Of a stretch of DNA of 64,000 bases, positions 8,964 through 16,466 are shown piece after piece. Below the pieces are notes generated by a model. The model worked only from the letters and a program-made list of their open reading frames with translations. It had not been told where the DNA came from and did not search any database. The stretch's first letter is position 1. Each line of letters starts with the position of its first letter. Position numbers and translations under genes: made by a program. Source of the stretch: Allolobophora icterica (taxonomy: Eukaryota; Annelida; Clitellata; Crassiclitellata; Lumbricidae); the NCBI GenBank assembly GCA_963556255.1, contig OY744611.1, positions 6,517,736 to 6,581,735 on the forward strand, written 5' to 3'.

Positions 8964-9097
8964 GCTAGATACAACTACCCTTAACTTCTTGCTTTTCGCT
9001 TGAAATCTTGCCTACAACTAAAAAATAAGACCCCTAGCTTTTTTGCTTTTTTAAACAATCAACATTCATCTTTCCTATGGTTTTCAATGAGAAAAAA

Positions 9098-9500
9098 GGC
9101 GCTATATAAATGTCAAATGGCAGTTGCACACTATAAGCAATTATTTATACTGTGGTGATGTCTTTAACAAGTTTCAAACATAGGCCTAATTTGCATTTTC
9201 TCTGACCGCATTTTAAAAAACAATTCATATGTTGCTTTTATCAGACAGGCCTATGGCTATTGGGAATGGCGCTATATAAATGGCAAATGGTTGGTGCACA
9301 GTATAAGTAATTATTTATACTGTGGTGATGTCTTTAACAAGTTTAAAAAGCCTATATGATGCTTTTTCTGACTGCATTTGTAATTCTTTTATTTTATCAG
9401 CAAACCTATTGTCAATGAGAAAAGGCGCTATGTAAATGTCAAATGGCAGTTATATGCTTTTATGACTTTCAAACATAGGGCTACGTTATTCTTCTGACTG
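9098..9500 (+). repeat. Three diverged direct repeats with GGCGCTATATAAATG
   Basis: Units near 9098, 9268 and 9424 share GGCGCTATATAAATG, and the first two share TTATTTATACTGTGGTGATG and TCTTTAACAAGTTT. The core word is common at the 3' ends of animal CR1/L2-type LINEs and their SINEs, and it also occurs at about 22533. Confidence 0.6.
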
Positions 9501-10764
9501 TATTTTATAATTCCTTCTTGTATCAAATATGCCCATCATTAATTTTTTAAAACTGCATAGGACCCCCAAAATGGGCCCCATTTAGCCCAACTTGGCCCAA
9601 CCCAGCTAAATGGGAATCAATCGCTGCTGTTCAGACACATTGGAAGCATTTTTAGCAATGAGTGCTTCTAATATAAAGGCGCTAAAGCAACCCATTTGCG
9701 TTCATCGCTAGATCAACAGTTGGTTTTCACTTTCGTTTTAAACGCGATGGGTTTTTACGATACTTTGGTCGTGAATGAATGGCAACTTTAACAAATCTGT
9801 TCTAGTGTACATATTATCACTGCAGGCCTTCATTTATGTAATTCCATAAGCAAATTCCAAACATAAAATTATACTGTTGAACTAAACTAAAAACCAATCA
9901 AGCGGTCAGAAAGATTCCGTTGAACGGTGCAAAGGTCATGGCCGCATACAGCCTAGGCCTACATGGATATGATTGTGGCTCTGTTCCGGAACTTTTTCAA
10001 ACACAAACTGGACAATTGGATGGAAGGCTATAGGCACTAAAAGCTCATATAGCTTAACTAGCCTATTAACTGTAACTGTAACTGTACTGAGAGATTTATA
10101 TAGAGGTCTATCTGATTCCGTAACATGGATTTGAATGCAATATAATGTGAACTTGAATATGTGGCTGGTATTTTATTTAACGGCGTTGACATATCAAAGA
10201 TGATTGTGTCTGCCGTTGTGATGTACAATTTATATAGAGGCCTATCCCATTCTGTAGCATGGATCGAAGGAAGGCTGTCTACATGTAGGCCTACCTGTGA
10301 AGAAGAATTATAAGCTAATTTTGGTCTAAACTCACAAAGTTTTCACACGTTGTAATAATGTTCCCATAAGTTAGCAGTGTTTTCAATACTTGTTTATTCT
10401 GCTTATTAGACCTAATTGAAAATATTTCTAATAAGAGGCTTAGGTTTTTAAAACCGCAGCTTGCGTTGATAAATTAATGCCATGTCTTCAGTCCAACTTC
10501 TACTTTTACGCGGTAATTTAGTAATGTAAACTTCGGCTTTTCCAACCACAACCAATTTAGCAACGCTTTAACCTAGGCCTATTCATAAACTTCGAGGCAA
10601 AAAAAACACATTAAATTGGTCCACTTTTTGAAGACAGAATATTTGTCCAGGAATAAAAAAGTACTAAAAATGACATAGGACATGTCTAGATTTCAACAGA
10701 TTTCTAAGTTTCTTTCATTCATAATTATAAAACAACTATTATTAAATACAGCTAATTGTTCATT

Positions 10765-10785
10765 CGCGAATGAATTTCATTCGCG
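10765..10785. repeat. 21-bp palindrome, CGCGAATGAA variant
   Basis: Arms CGCGAATGAA and TTCATTCGCG around one central T. Both arms carry the same A-to-G change relative to the copy at 8943, a compensatory change that preserves pairing. Confidence 0.75.
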
Positions 10786-10804
10786 TCAGCGTGTGTTTTC
10801 ATTT

Positions 10805-10824
10805 CGCAAATGAAATTCAATCGC
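10805..10824. repeat. Degraded 21-bp palindrome
   Basis: The left arm CGCAAATGAA is intact; the right arm has lost one base and carries changes (TTCAATCGC). Confidence 0.55.
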
Positions 10825-10844
10825 AGCGAACAACTGGCGCCGCT

Positions 10845-10865
10845 CGCGAATGAAATTCATTCGCG
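10845..10865. repeat. 21-bp palindrome, CGCGAATGAA variant
   Basis: Perfect arms CGCGAATGAA and TTCATTCGCG around a central A, 80 bases from a sister copy. Confidence 0.75.
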
Positions 10866-11164
10866 TCCGCTCTGGCAAATCTTGTCAGCCAACATTGCGA
10901 TGGTCAGGAAAATAAAATCTCGTCAGCCTTGTTTACACCTGACCAGATTTCGTCAGAACGAGGATCCTCCACGTGGATTTAGCCAGAAGGAGGCTTCTAC
11001 ACGTGGAAGCGTCCAAATTTAGAACTCAGAAACCCCCATAGTGAAAGAGCAAAAATTAAACTACCCCGATTGCACATTTAACATTTTCCTAAGCGCTTTA
11101 AAAAACCAACTGTGTTTTCATTACCGATTACGAAGTCAGCCAGATTTTTTGTCTGAACTTGTAA

Positions 11165-11640
11165 TCGAAATTGAAGCAGAAATCGGCTTTGTTTGTAAGT
11201 GCGTAGAAAACTAAAATAGCCAAGTGTTATGCAAGCCAGCGAAGGACTCGTTTTTGTAGCAGATTCTGGAGAACAAACAAAAGGCTATCTTTTTAAAAAC
11301 AAAAGCTCTCTGCATTAAAATCTGACAATTACTTAAAGAAACATTCTTTCTTACGTATAAAACGACATGTAAACGATATATACCGCTACTATATTATGAA
11401 ATGCTATGAAAGATGGACGAAGGACTGGTTTTTGTTTGCAAGTCTGTAGAGGGTTAGGGTTAGGGTTAGCCAATGTTATAACAGCGAACGCGAGACTGCG
11501 TTTTTATACCAGATTCTGAATATAAAAACAGAAGGCTATTGTTTTTTTTCCACAAAAGATCTCTTCATTTTTAAAAATAACAATTACTTAAAGAAACGAT
11601 CTAACTTACATATAAACGACATATAAACGACTTTTATCAC
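11165..11640 (+). repeat. Diverged tandem duplication upstream of the structural genes
   Basis: The segments about 11195-11400 and 11435-11640 share AGATTCTG, AGGCTAT, ACAATTACTTAAAGAAAC and repeated ATAAACGACAT words in the same order. The second ends at the start of the next gene, so this may be a duplicated leader or promoter. The ATATA/CGACATA character also precedes the equivalent gene in element 2. Confidence 0.55.
11451..11469 (+). repeat. Telomere-like (TTAGGG)3 tract
   Basis: GGGTTAGGGTTAGGGTTAG inside the virus-like element, within one unit of the tandem duplication but not the other. It could be a microsatellite or a scar of repair. Confidence 0.7.
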
Positions 11641-11644
11641 CACG

Positions 11645-12748
11645 ATGTGGACCAAAGTTTCGTCTAAGCAGCAGCGGGACGCGTTAACTCAAGATTATTT
11701 AGCTCGCAGAGATCGATTGAGAGAACGCTTTGTGAACGAGAAGCTCGGTGAAGCCAACCTTCAGTACGATGCGGCAAAGCTTTTCAAACCAATCGCCACA
11801 GCCACAGCTGAATCCCAGGCGGCTACGTCTAAGGAGCTGCAGAAAGTTACCAGCGCTTTACAGGATTTGCCGGCGCAGATTTCAGAGTCTGCTAATTATA
11901 ACCCGATAGCAGCTTTGTTCGGCGATTCCGCAGGAACAGCAGCTCCTCCAGCCCTTCCAGCGCTTGCAGCATCCCGAATTCCCCCCGCATTGTTAGTAGA
12001 TCCAAACAAATATCTCAACGTCGCGGCAATCACACGGCATGGGTTTAAACCTCCGAGCGAGCTCGATTTAGCCGACATTGCAGGTGCTGAAAAGATAATC
12101 GGTGAGGTAAATCACTATAATCGCCACACCCTGGGCAAAGAGAAAAGGAAAGCCAATAAGCAAGGAGACGAAGAAAAGGTAGATGAGGTGACTGCAGATA
12201 TCGAAGCCCTAAGGGAATATAAAAAGCGAATCCATACACTGCTAGCGGGCCACAGCCTCATCAAAAAGGGAAAGGGTTTCAGTGTTCCAGCCGTTCCTCT
12301 GAAATTACAAGGTAACGCCTTGGGTGAGCTCTCCGTTGACCCCGTCGCGTTGTCTGCCGGTAGACTGAGAGTGTTTAAAGGTGGTAACCTCGTTCTCGAA
12401 TCTCCGGCCGATGAGTCGTTGTTCAGCCTGTTAACGAAACGCTTCGTTAAGACTAAGCAATACTCGCCTCAAGCAATTGAAACTTTTAAAAAACTCGTAC
12501 AGATGTCTGGTCTGCCTATTCATGGCCGGAAAAGTAAAAAGTTGCAGCTGATTCGAGGCGGCGCGGTGCAGTTCTACAACGACCCAAACGCTCTGGTAGA
12601 GAGGTTGCAGCTTTTGGTGGCCTCTAGGACTGCGGGAAACACTGGTCTCGATAATGAAATCTCCGCGATTCTTGACGAGTTACTGCGTTCGGGTGCGATC
12701 TCTAAAGAGCTGGCACTCGAATTGAATAGAAATATGCTCATAAAATAG
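11645..12748 (+). CDS. Coiled-coil virion-associated protein, DUF8207-like C-terminus
   Basis: A 367-aa protein starting MWTKVSSKQ. Residues 1-85 are charged and helical, with a coiled-coil look (ATAESQAATSKELQKVTSAL). The middle is Ala/Pro-rich (about 100-120). Residues 150-205 form another charged helical region. The C-terminal half (about 225-367) resembles the DUF8207-type domain found in many animal Polinton-like proteins, then a conserved-looking FYNDP...RLQLLVASR...GN segment. A candidate adenain-type site (IRGG followed by A) lies near residue 300. Element 2 has a same-length intact copy at 46015-47118. The position at the head of the capsid genes suggests a structural or scaffolding role; the precise function is unknown. 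Confidence 0.8.
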   Translation: MWTKVSSKQQRDALTQDYLARRDRLRERFVNEKLGEANLQYDAAKLFKPIATATAESQAATSKELQKVTSALQDLPAQISESANYNPIAALFGDSAGTAAPPALPALAASRIPPALLVDPNKYLNVAAITRHGFKPPSELDLADIAGAEKIIGEVNHYNRHTLGKEKRKANKQGDEEKVDEVTADIEALREYKKRIHTLLAGHSLIKKGKGFSVPAVPLKLQGNALGELSVDPVALSAGRLRVFKGGNLVLESPADESLFSLLTKRFVKTKQYSPQAIETFKKLVQMSGLPIHGRKSKKLQLIRGGAVQFYNDPNALVERLQLLVASRTAGNTGLDNEISAILDELLRSGAISKELALELNRNMLIK

Positions 12749-12760
12749 AAAACAAAATTC

Positions 12761-13561
12761 ATGGCTCAGATGGAACGCTCGGAGAAACTGCTCGAAGAAA
12801 TTAGAGAACTTTTGCAGCCTAAGGAAAATTTTAGTATAGTTGTTTCCTCAGATACTACAGGGTGGACCACGGCTTTCTCACCACCGCTGTACCTGGATCC
12901 AAAAAGACGCTTTGAGCTTGCTTTGGTCAATCTTGAAACTTATAATTCTATTCCGAACATTGACAGCTCAAATAACAAGTTCGTCTACAGCACCGACAAT
13001 GGTGTGACGTGGAAGACGATCATTTTGCCCGACGGAAGCTACGAGATCGCACAGATTAATGATGAAATCGGTAGGCAGTTAGAAAAGCAAAATTCTCCGA
13101 CGGGTGTGGCACCACTCGGCTTTAATTCTCCTATTACCATAGGAGCTAACGCATCTACCCTACGCGCCTTCATAAAAATTACGAATGCCCTATATAAGGT
13201 AAATATGGCTCAATCTACCATCAGGCAAATGCTCGGTTTTAACCCTCAGAGGCTTGGTAGTGGTTATAAAGAGGGAGAAAATCCAGTCGATATTCTCCGC
13301 GTGGACACAATCCTGGTAAATTGTGACATCATCTCTGGATCGTATCGCAACGGTAGCCAGCTGCCAGTAATCTACAGTTTTTTCCCGGATGTGTCGCCCG
13401 GCTACAAGGTAATCGAGTCTCCGAAAAATCTGGTGTACCTACCAGTTGCACCGGCTGGTAACGTACAGGGCATTCGTGTGTGGCTGACCGACCAAAATGG
13501 TGAACAATTAAACCTCCGCGGTGAGACAGTAACTATAAGGTTTCACATCCGCAGTGCGTAG
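12761..13561 (+). CDS. Minor capsid (penton) protein, single jelly roll
   Basis: A 266-aa beta-rich protein. Residues about 20-110 carry the conserved Polinton penton pattern: LYLDPKRRFELALVNLETYN, then NKF-Y and ILPDGSYEI-QIN. It would form the vertex capsomers that seat the fibre. It follows the coiled-coil gene by 12 bases and is followed by the short basic protein, as a capsid block. The start ATG 12761 gives MAQMERSEK; element 2 starts at the equivalent of the internal Met (264 aa), so the second Met may be the true start. Confidence 0.9.
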   Translation: MAQMERSEKLLEEIRELLQPKENFSIVVSSDTTGWTTAFSPPLYLDPKRRFELALVNLETYNSIPNIDSSNNKFVYSTDNGVTWKTIILPDGSYEIAQINDEIGRQLEKQNSPTGVAPLGFNSPITIGANASTLRAFIKITNALYKVNMAQSTIRQMLGFNPQRLGSGYKEGENPVDILRVDTILVNCDIISGSYRNGSQLPVIYSFFPDVSPGYKVIESPKNLVYLPVAPAGNVQGIRVWLTDQNGEQLNLRGETVTIRFHIRSA

Positions 13562-13583
13562 ATTTTCACACTTAAATATTCTC

Positions 13584-14042
13584 ATGTTTGTTCTTGGAAT
13601 TAAAAAGCGGCGTCGTGTCGTGGGTGGTGGACTTTTCGACTGGATACCCAAAATCGCGGGTTTCCTTGGCCGTGCAGGCTCCTTCATTTCGGCGAATAGA
13701 GGCACAATCACAAACGTTGCCAAGGCGGTTGGTAATGTCGCGAAAGCTGGGGCCACAACAGCATCTGCCGTCAGGCAAATTGTTGATGCCGTGAAAGCGA
13801 GACGCGCTGCAGCCGTAAATGAAGCTCATTTACGAAATGAAAATTCAGCTGCCGCGCCCGTTGTCCCCGCACCTTTGGAGAAGGCGCTCAGCGACAAGAG
13901 CATCGAGTACTTAAAACAACTGGCTGTAAGTCCGCCACCCGTTGTTCCGACAATGGCTGACATAAACAGCCGCATTGCTGGATCTGGTTTCAAGACTATA
14001 AAGCCGAGTCGTGGTGGTAGGGGTCTGTTTCTCGCAAAATAA
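13584..14042 (+). CDS. Short basic amphipathic virion protein (pVI-like role?)
   Basis: About 152 aa from ATG 13584. The open frame reaches back to 13554, but only through a GTG overlapping the penton gene. The N-terminus is basic (KKRRRV), followed by GGG and an amphipathic, glycine-rich helical stretch (LFDWIPKIAGFLGRAGSFI) and a second Ala/Val helix. This layout recalls membrane-active minor proteins such as adenovirus VI, and the VVGGG-L junction could be a protease site; both are inference. A 21-bp palindrome has been absorbed into the coding sequence near residues 78-84, where element 2 differs. The C-terminus ends GRGLFLAK. Confidence 0.75.
   Translation: MFVLGIKKRRRVVGGGLFDWIPKIAGFLGRAGSFISANRGTITNVAKAVGNVAKAGATTASAVRQIVDAVKARRAAAVNEAHLRNENSAAAPVVPAPLEKALSDKSIEYLKQLAVSPPPVVPTMADINSRIAGSGFKTIKPSRGGRGLFLAK
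13814..13834. repeat. 21-bp palindrome inside a coding region
   Basis: Arms CGTAAATGAA and CTCATTTACG (near-perfect) inside the 13584-14042 gene. Element 2 lacks it, and its protein is shorter and different at exactly this point. Confidence 0.7.
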
Positions 14043-14144
14043 AAAAAATATTGACAAAACGCAACAAAATGTTTAACCCACCACATATGAAATTAATTTG
14101 TAACATGATTAATAATTGAAGCTTGAACTTTTTTACTTATAATA

Positions 14145-15440
14145 ATGGCAGCATTTGACGTGCCGAGTGAAATGTTGGACATCGCTTCGGCGGTGCCCGA
14201 TGACAATAGCATTGAATCGTTTGAATACCGCGAGTATGAATCGCAAAACCCTGCGGCTATTAATAACGGCCAGGCCATACAGATAGACATCCAGAACCAA
14301 GACATTTTCACGCAACCTTCCAAGAACTACCTTCTTGTGGAGGGCAGGATTACATCAACTGGCGCGGCTTACATCGCAGACTCGTTGGTGTCATTCATCA
14401 ACAATGCTATCCCGTACATGTTTTCTCAAATTCGATACCTGGCTAACAATACCGAGATAGAGAATGTCATGTCACCTGGGCAAGCCACGACGATGAAAGG
14501 CATGCTGGTATACGGCGATGATTTTTCCAAAGGCGAAGGTTTAAACATGTGTTGGCAGAAGGACACGAGTGCGGCGGCGGCGGCCGCGAATATCGGCTTC
14601 GAGGCCCGTCGACTGATGATCATTGGAAAACCCGTCCCTATTGGAACGTTTTCATTCATCGTTCCCTTAAGACATCTATTCGGTTTTTGCGATGATTATC
14701 ATAAGGTGGTATACGGGATTAAACACTCCTTACTGCTGAGCCGGCAGGGGGACGCAGACGCGATCTTCAAGGAAGCCGCTGCGGCCAATGGCCAGATCGC
14801 GCTGACTAAACTCTCCTGGTTCATGCCGCATATAATACCCGCTTTGGAGTATAAAAGCATGCTTATGAAGCAGATTGAAGCCAAGGTTAAGGTACCTGTA
14901 GCATTCCGCGCCATGCAATGCGACAACATTGCGGTGCCACGAGCGACGACTTTTTCCTGGCGTTTGAGCGTTAAGTCGGGCACGGAAAAGCCACGCTGGA
15001 TTCTTGTTGCTTTTCAGACTGGAAAGAATGCACATCAAGGCCAGAATCCGGCACTGTTTGACCATGTGCAGGTTCGCAACATTTTCGCTATGCTCAACAG
15101 CGATCGCTACCCGGTGGTTGACATGAATCTCGACTTCACCAAGAGGACAACCTCTCGCGCTTACAAGGCCCTACGTGACTTCAAGGAAGAATATTGCGGC
15201 ATAGACGCGCGTGAATCGTCATGCCAACCGACACCAATCGAATTTGTAGATTTGTTTCCGATCTTCGTCCTGGACGTGCGCAGGCAATCCGAACGACTTA
15301 AAACCTCTGTACAGGACATACAAATCAAGGTGGACTTTAACGAAGGGGTACCAAATAATACGACGGCATATGCCGTCCTGATCAGCGACCGACTCCTGAA
15401 TTTTGAATCGGATGGCAGCAAATTCAACGTCGTTTACTAG
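14145..15440 (+). CDS. Major capsid protein, double jelly roll (hexon-like)
   Basis: A 431-aa protein matching Polinton/adintovirus major capsid proteins. Recognisable segments are NNGQAIQIDIQNQDIFTQPS near the start, FGFCDDYHKVVYGIKH in the middle, PRWILVAFQTGKN, and a terminal ISDRLLNFESDGS. Trimers of this protein would form the icosahedral shell. The start ATG 14145 lies 8 bases after the TATA-like word ACTTATAATA. Element 2 encodes the same length with only scattered substitutions, mostly in the 145-160 loop and the C-terminal third. Confidence 0.95.
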   Translation: MAAFDVPSEMLDIASAVPDDNSIESFEYREYESQNPAAINNGQAIQIDIQNQDIFTQPSKNYLLVEGRITSTGAAYIADSLVSFINNAIPYMFSQIRYLANNTEIENVMSPGQATTMKGMLVYGDDFSKGEGLNMCWQKDTSAAAAAANIGFEARRLMIIGKPVPIGTFSFIVPLRHLFGFCDDYHKVVYGIKHSLLLSRQGDADAIFKEAAAANGQIALTKLSWFMPHIIPALEYKSMLMKQIEAKVKVPVAFRAMQCDNIAVPRATTFSWRLSVKSGTEKPRWILVAFQTGKNAHQGQNPALFDHVQVRNIFAMLNSDRYPVVDMNLDFTKRTTSRAYKALRDFKEEYCGIDARESSCQPTPIEFVDLFPIFVLDVRRQSERLKTSVQDIQIKVDFNEGVPNNTTAYAVLISDRLLNFESDGSKFNVVY

Positions 15441-15495
15441 AAATCGTTTTTCACATTTAGATACAAGGCCCTCTTTTGATATATTTTTTGCAAAA

Positions 15496-16068
15496 ATGAA
15501 AACTGAATACGTTGCGTTCGGCCTTTCACTGACCGAAGGGCAAAAGCAAACATTGGCTAAAGCTGCGCGCGATGGCACTGGTGCCACGATTCGACTCACT
15601 CATGACCAGCTTCGTGGAGACGATAAGCTCGCGCTTACGAAGGTTCAAGCCGCACGAATCGCAAAGAAGATTATTTCAGGCGTTGGCATGGAGCTGAGAT
15701 TCACCAAAACGCAATTGAAAAAGATGACAAAATCTGGCGGATTTCTTCCACTACTGGCTCTCCTCCCGCTGATTTTTGGCGGGTTAACCGCGGTGGGTGC
15801 CGCGGCTGGAGGGGCCGCCGAGGTGGCAAAGGCCGTGCACAACAAACAGGCCAGCGATGCAGAGGCTCTGCGCAAGAAACAGGCCAGCGATGCGGCCCAA
15901 GCCGAGAAAAAACGGATCGACGACGCGGCTTTAGCAGAGGCCGCGCGTCATAATCGCGAACTCGAAGCTCAGGTCCGTGGAACCGGTTTATATCTCGGGC
16001 GCCAGACTTATGGTGGTTGCTGTTCAAAGTGCAAAGGATCCGGTCTCTACATGGGGCAAAAAAACTAA
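15496..16068 (+). CDS. Core/pX-like virion protein, upstream partner of the protease
   Basis: 190 aa from ATG 15496. Residues 1-75 hold two similar basic modules (LTHDQLRGDDKLALT and FTKTQLKKM). A hydrophobic segment follows (GGFLPLLALLPLIFGGL, about residues 79-95), then an Ala/Lys-rich stretch with an internal repeat KKQASDA. The tail has repeated G-x-GLY motifs (GTGLYLG, GSGLYMG) and a CCSKC cluster. The type is familiar from Polinton/adintovirus genomes and has been likened to adenovirus core protein X. IFGG-L is a possible adenain site. The last sense codons are AAA AAC before TAA, which form a slippery heptamer feeding the protease frame. Element 2's copy is 164 aa, shortened in the Ala/Lys repeat. 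Confidence 0.8.
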   Translation: MKTEYVAFGLSLTEGQKQTLAKAARDGTGATIRLTHDQLRGDDKLALTKVQAARIAKKIISGVGMELRFTKTQLKKMTKSGGFLPLLALLPLIFGGLTAVGAAAGGAAEVAKAVHNKQASDAEALRKKQASDAAQAEKKRIDDAALAEAARHNRELEAQVRGTGLYLGRQTYGGCCSKCKGSGLYMGQKN

Positions 16069-16439
16069 AACCTTTGAGCAACTTTGACATAGAGAAAGTT
16101 GCCAGGGCGCTGCCGCATTTCCGCGGTGTTTTCATGCGAGATGGTCTGCCAGCCGTGGCTCGTGAGAAGGAGTGTGGAGTTGTTAATTTAGATTCCGGTT
16201 CCGGCGATGGTACTCACTGGGTCGCCTATTGGATAGATGGACCTACAGCCGTCTATTTTGACAGTTATGGGCTGGATCCGCCTCTCGAAATTTCTCGATA
16301 TTTAAAAAATCCTATAAGAACACAGACGTTCCAGCTGCAGGGTCCCGATGATGTGGTCTGTGGTCATCTCTGCCTGACCGTGCTAAGAGAGCTCACTGCC
16401 GGAAAGAATTTTGAAGATATCATTCTTGACCTATGTTAG
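16017..16439 (+). CDS. Adenain-like cysteine protease in the -1 frame
   Basis: Maturation protease of the adenovirus/Ulp1 type. Counting from the frame opening at 16017: catalytic H67 (THWVAYW), acidic D82 (FDSYG), oxyanion Q108 and nucleophile C115 (VVCGHLC), with the Gln-Cys spacing of adenain. The frame opens at TTG. The only ATG before the catalytic His (at residue 40) is inside the conserved N-terminal region, so no proper AUG start exists. The frame is -1 relative to 15496-16068, whose end carries A_AAA_AAC. Translation is therefore most simply explained by -1 frameshifting into a fusion; splicing or re-initiation are alternatives. The fibre gene follows 27 bases later. Confidence 0.9.
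   Translation: MLFKVQRIRSLHGAKKLKPLSNFDIEKVARALPHFRGVFMRDGLPAVAREKECGVVNLDSGSGDGTHWVAYWIDGPTAVYFDSYGLDPPLEISRYLKNPIRTQTFQLQGPDDVVCGHLCLTVLRELTAGKNFEDIILDLC
16059..16102 (+). promoter_or_regulatory. Candidate -1 ribosomal frameshift signal
   Basis: The slippery heptamer A_AAA_AAC (16059-16065) is in phase with the upstream gene, and its next codon is the TAA stop. A 12-base spacer leads to an 8-bp perfect stem, GCAACTTT (16078-16085) with AAAGTTGC (16095-16102), enclosing a 9-base loop. Slipping by -1 enters the protease frame directly. The arrangement is identical in element 2. Confidence 0.75.
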
Positions 16440-16455
16440 ACTTCCGTCACCTTTT

Positions 16456-16466
16456 TGTATATAAAA
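16456..16466 (+). promoter_or_regulatory. TATA-like element touching the fibre start codon
   Basis: GTATATAAAA ends directly before ATG 16467. The same words precede the fibre start in element 2. If it is a TATA box, the transcript would start inside the gene, so it may instead be a viral late-promoter-type AT motif. Similar AT-rich words precede the capsid (ACTTATAATA) and core (GATATATTTTTTG) starts. Confidence 0.35.

Larger units (their letters stand above)
8931..11644. other. 2.7-kb non-coding stretch specific to element 1
   Basis: Element 2 has only 40 bases here. No convincing gene is seen; the 70-codon frame at 10810-11022 has no family resemblance. The stretch holds three diverged repeats starting GGCGCTATATAAATG near 9098, 9268 and 9424 (spacing about 155-170), resembling LINE/SINE 3' ends. 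It also holds four copies of a 21-bp palindrome, a telomere-like (TTAGGG)3 run and a roughly 240-base tandem duplication before the next gene. It could be host DNA inserted in element 1 or viral DNA lost from element 2. Confidence 0.6.

Noticed and set aside
10810..11022. 70-codon frame in the element 1 spacer
   Set aside because: It overlaps palindromic repeats, has no counterpart in element 2 and shows no family features.
11451..11469. True chromosome end or telomere
   Set aside because: Only three units lie inside an intact element; at most an interstitial tract.
13554..13583. Upstream extension of the amphipathic protein gene
   Set aside because: It depends on a GTG start inside the penton gene; the ATG at 13584 is conserved in both elements.
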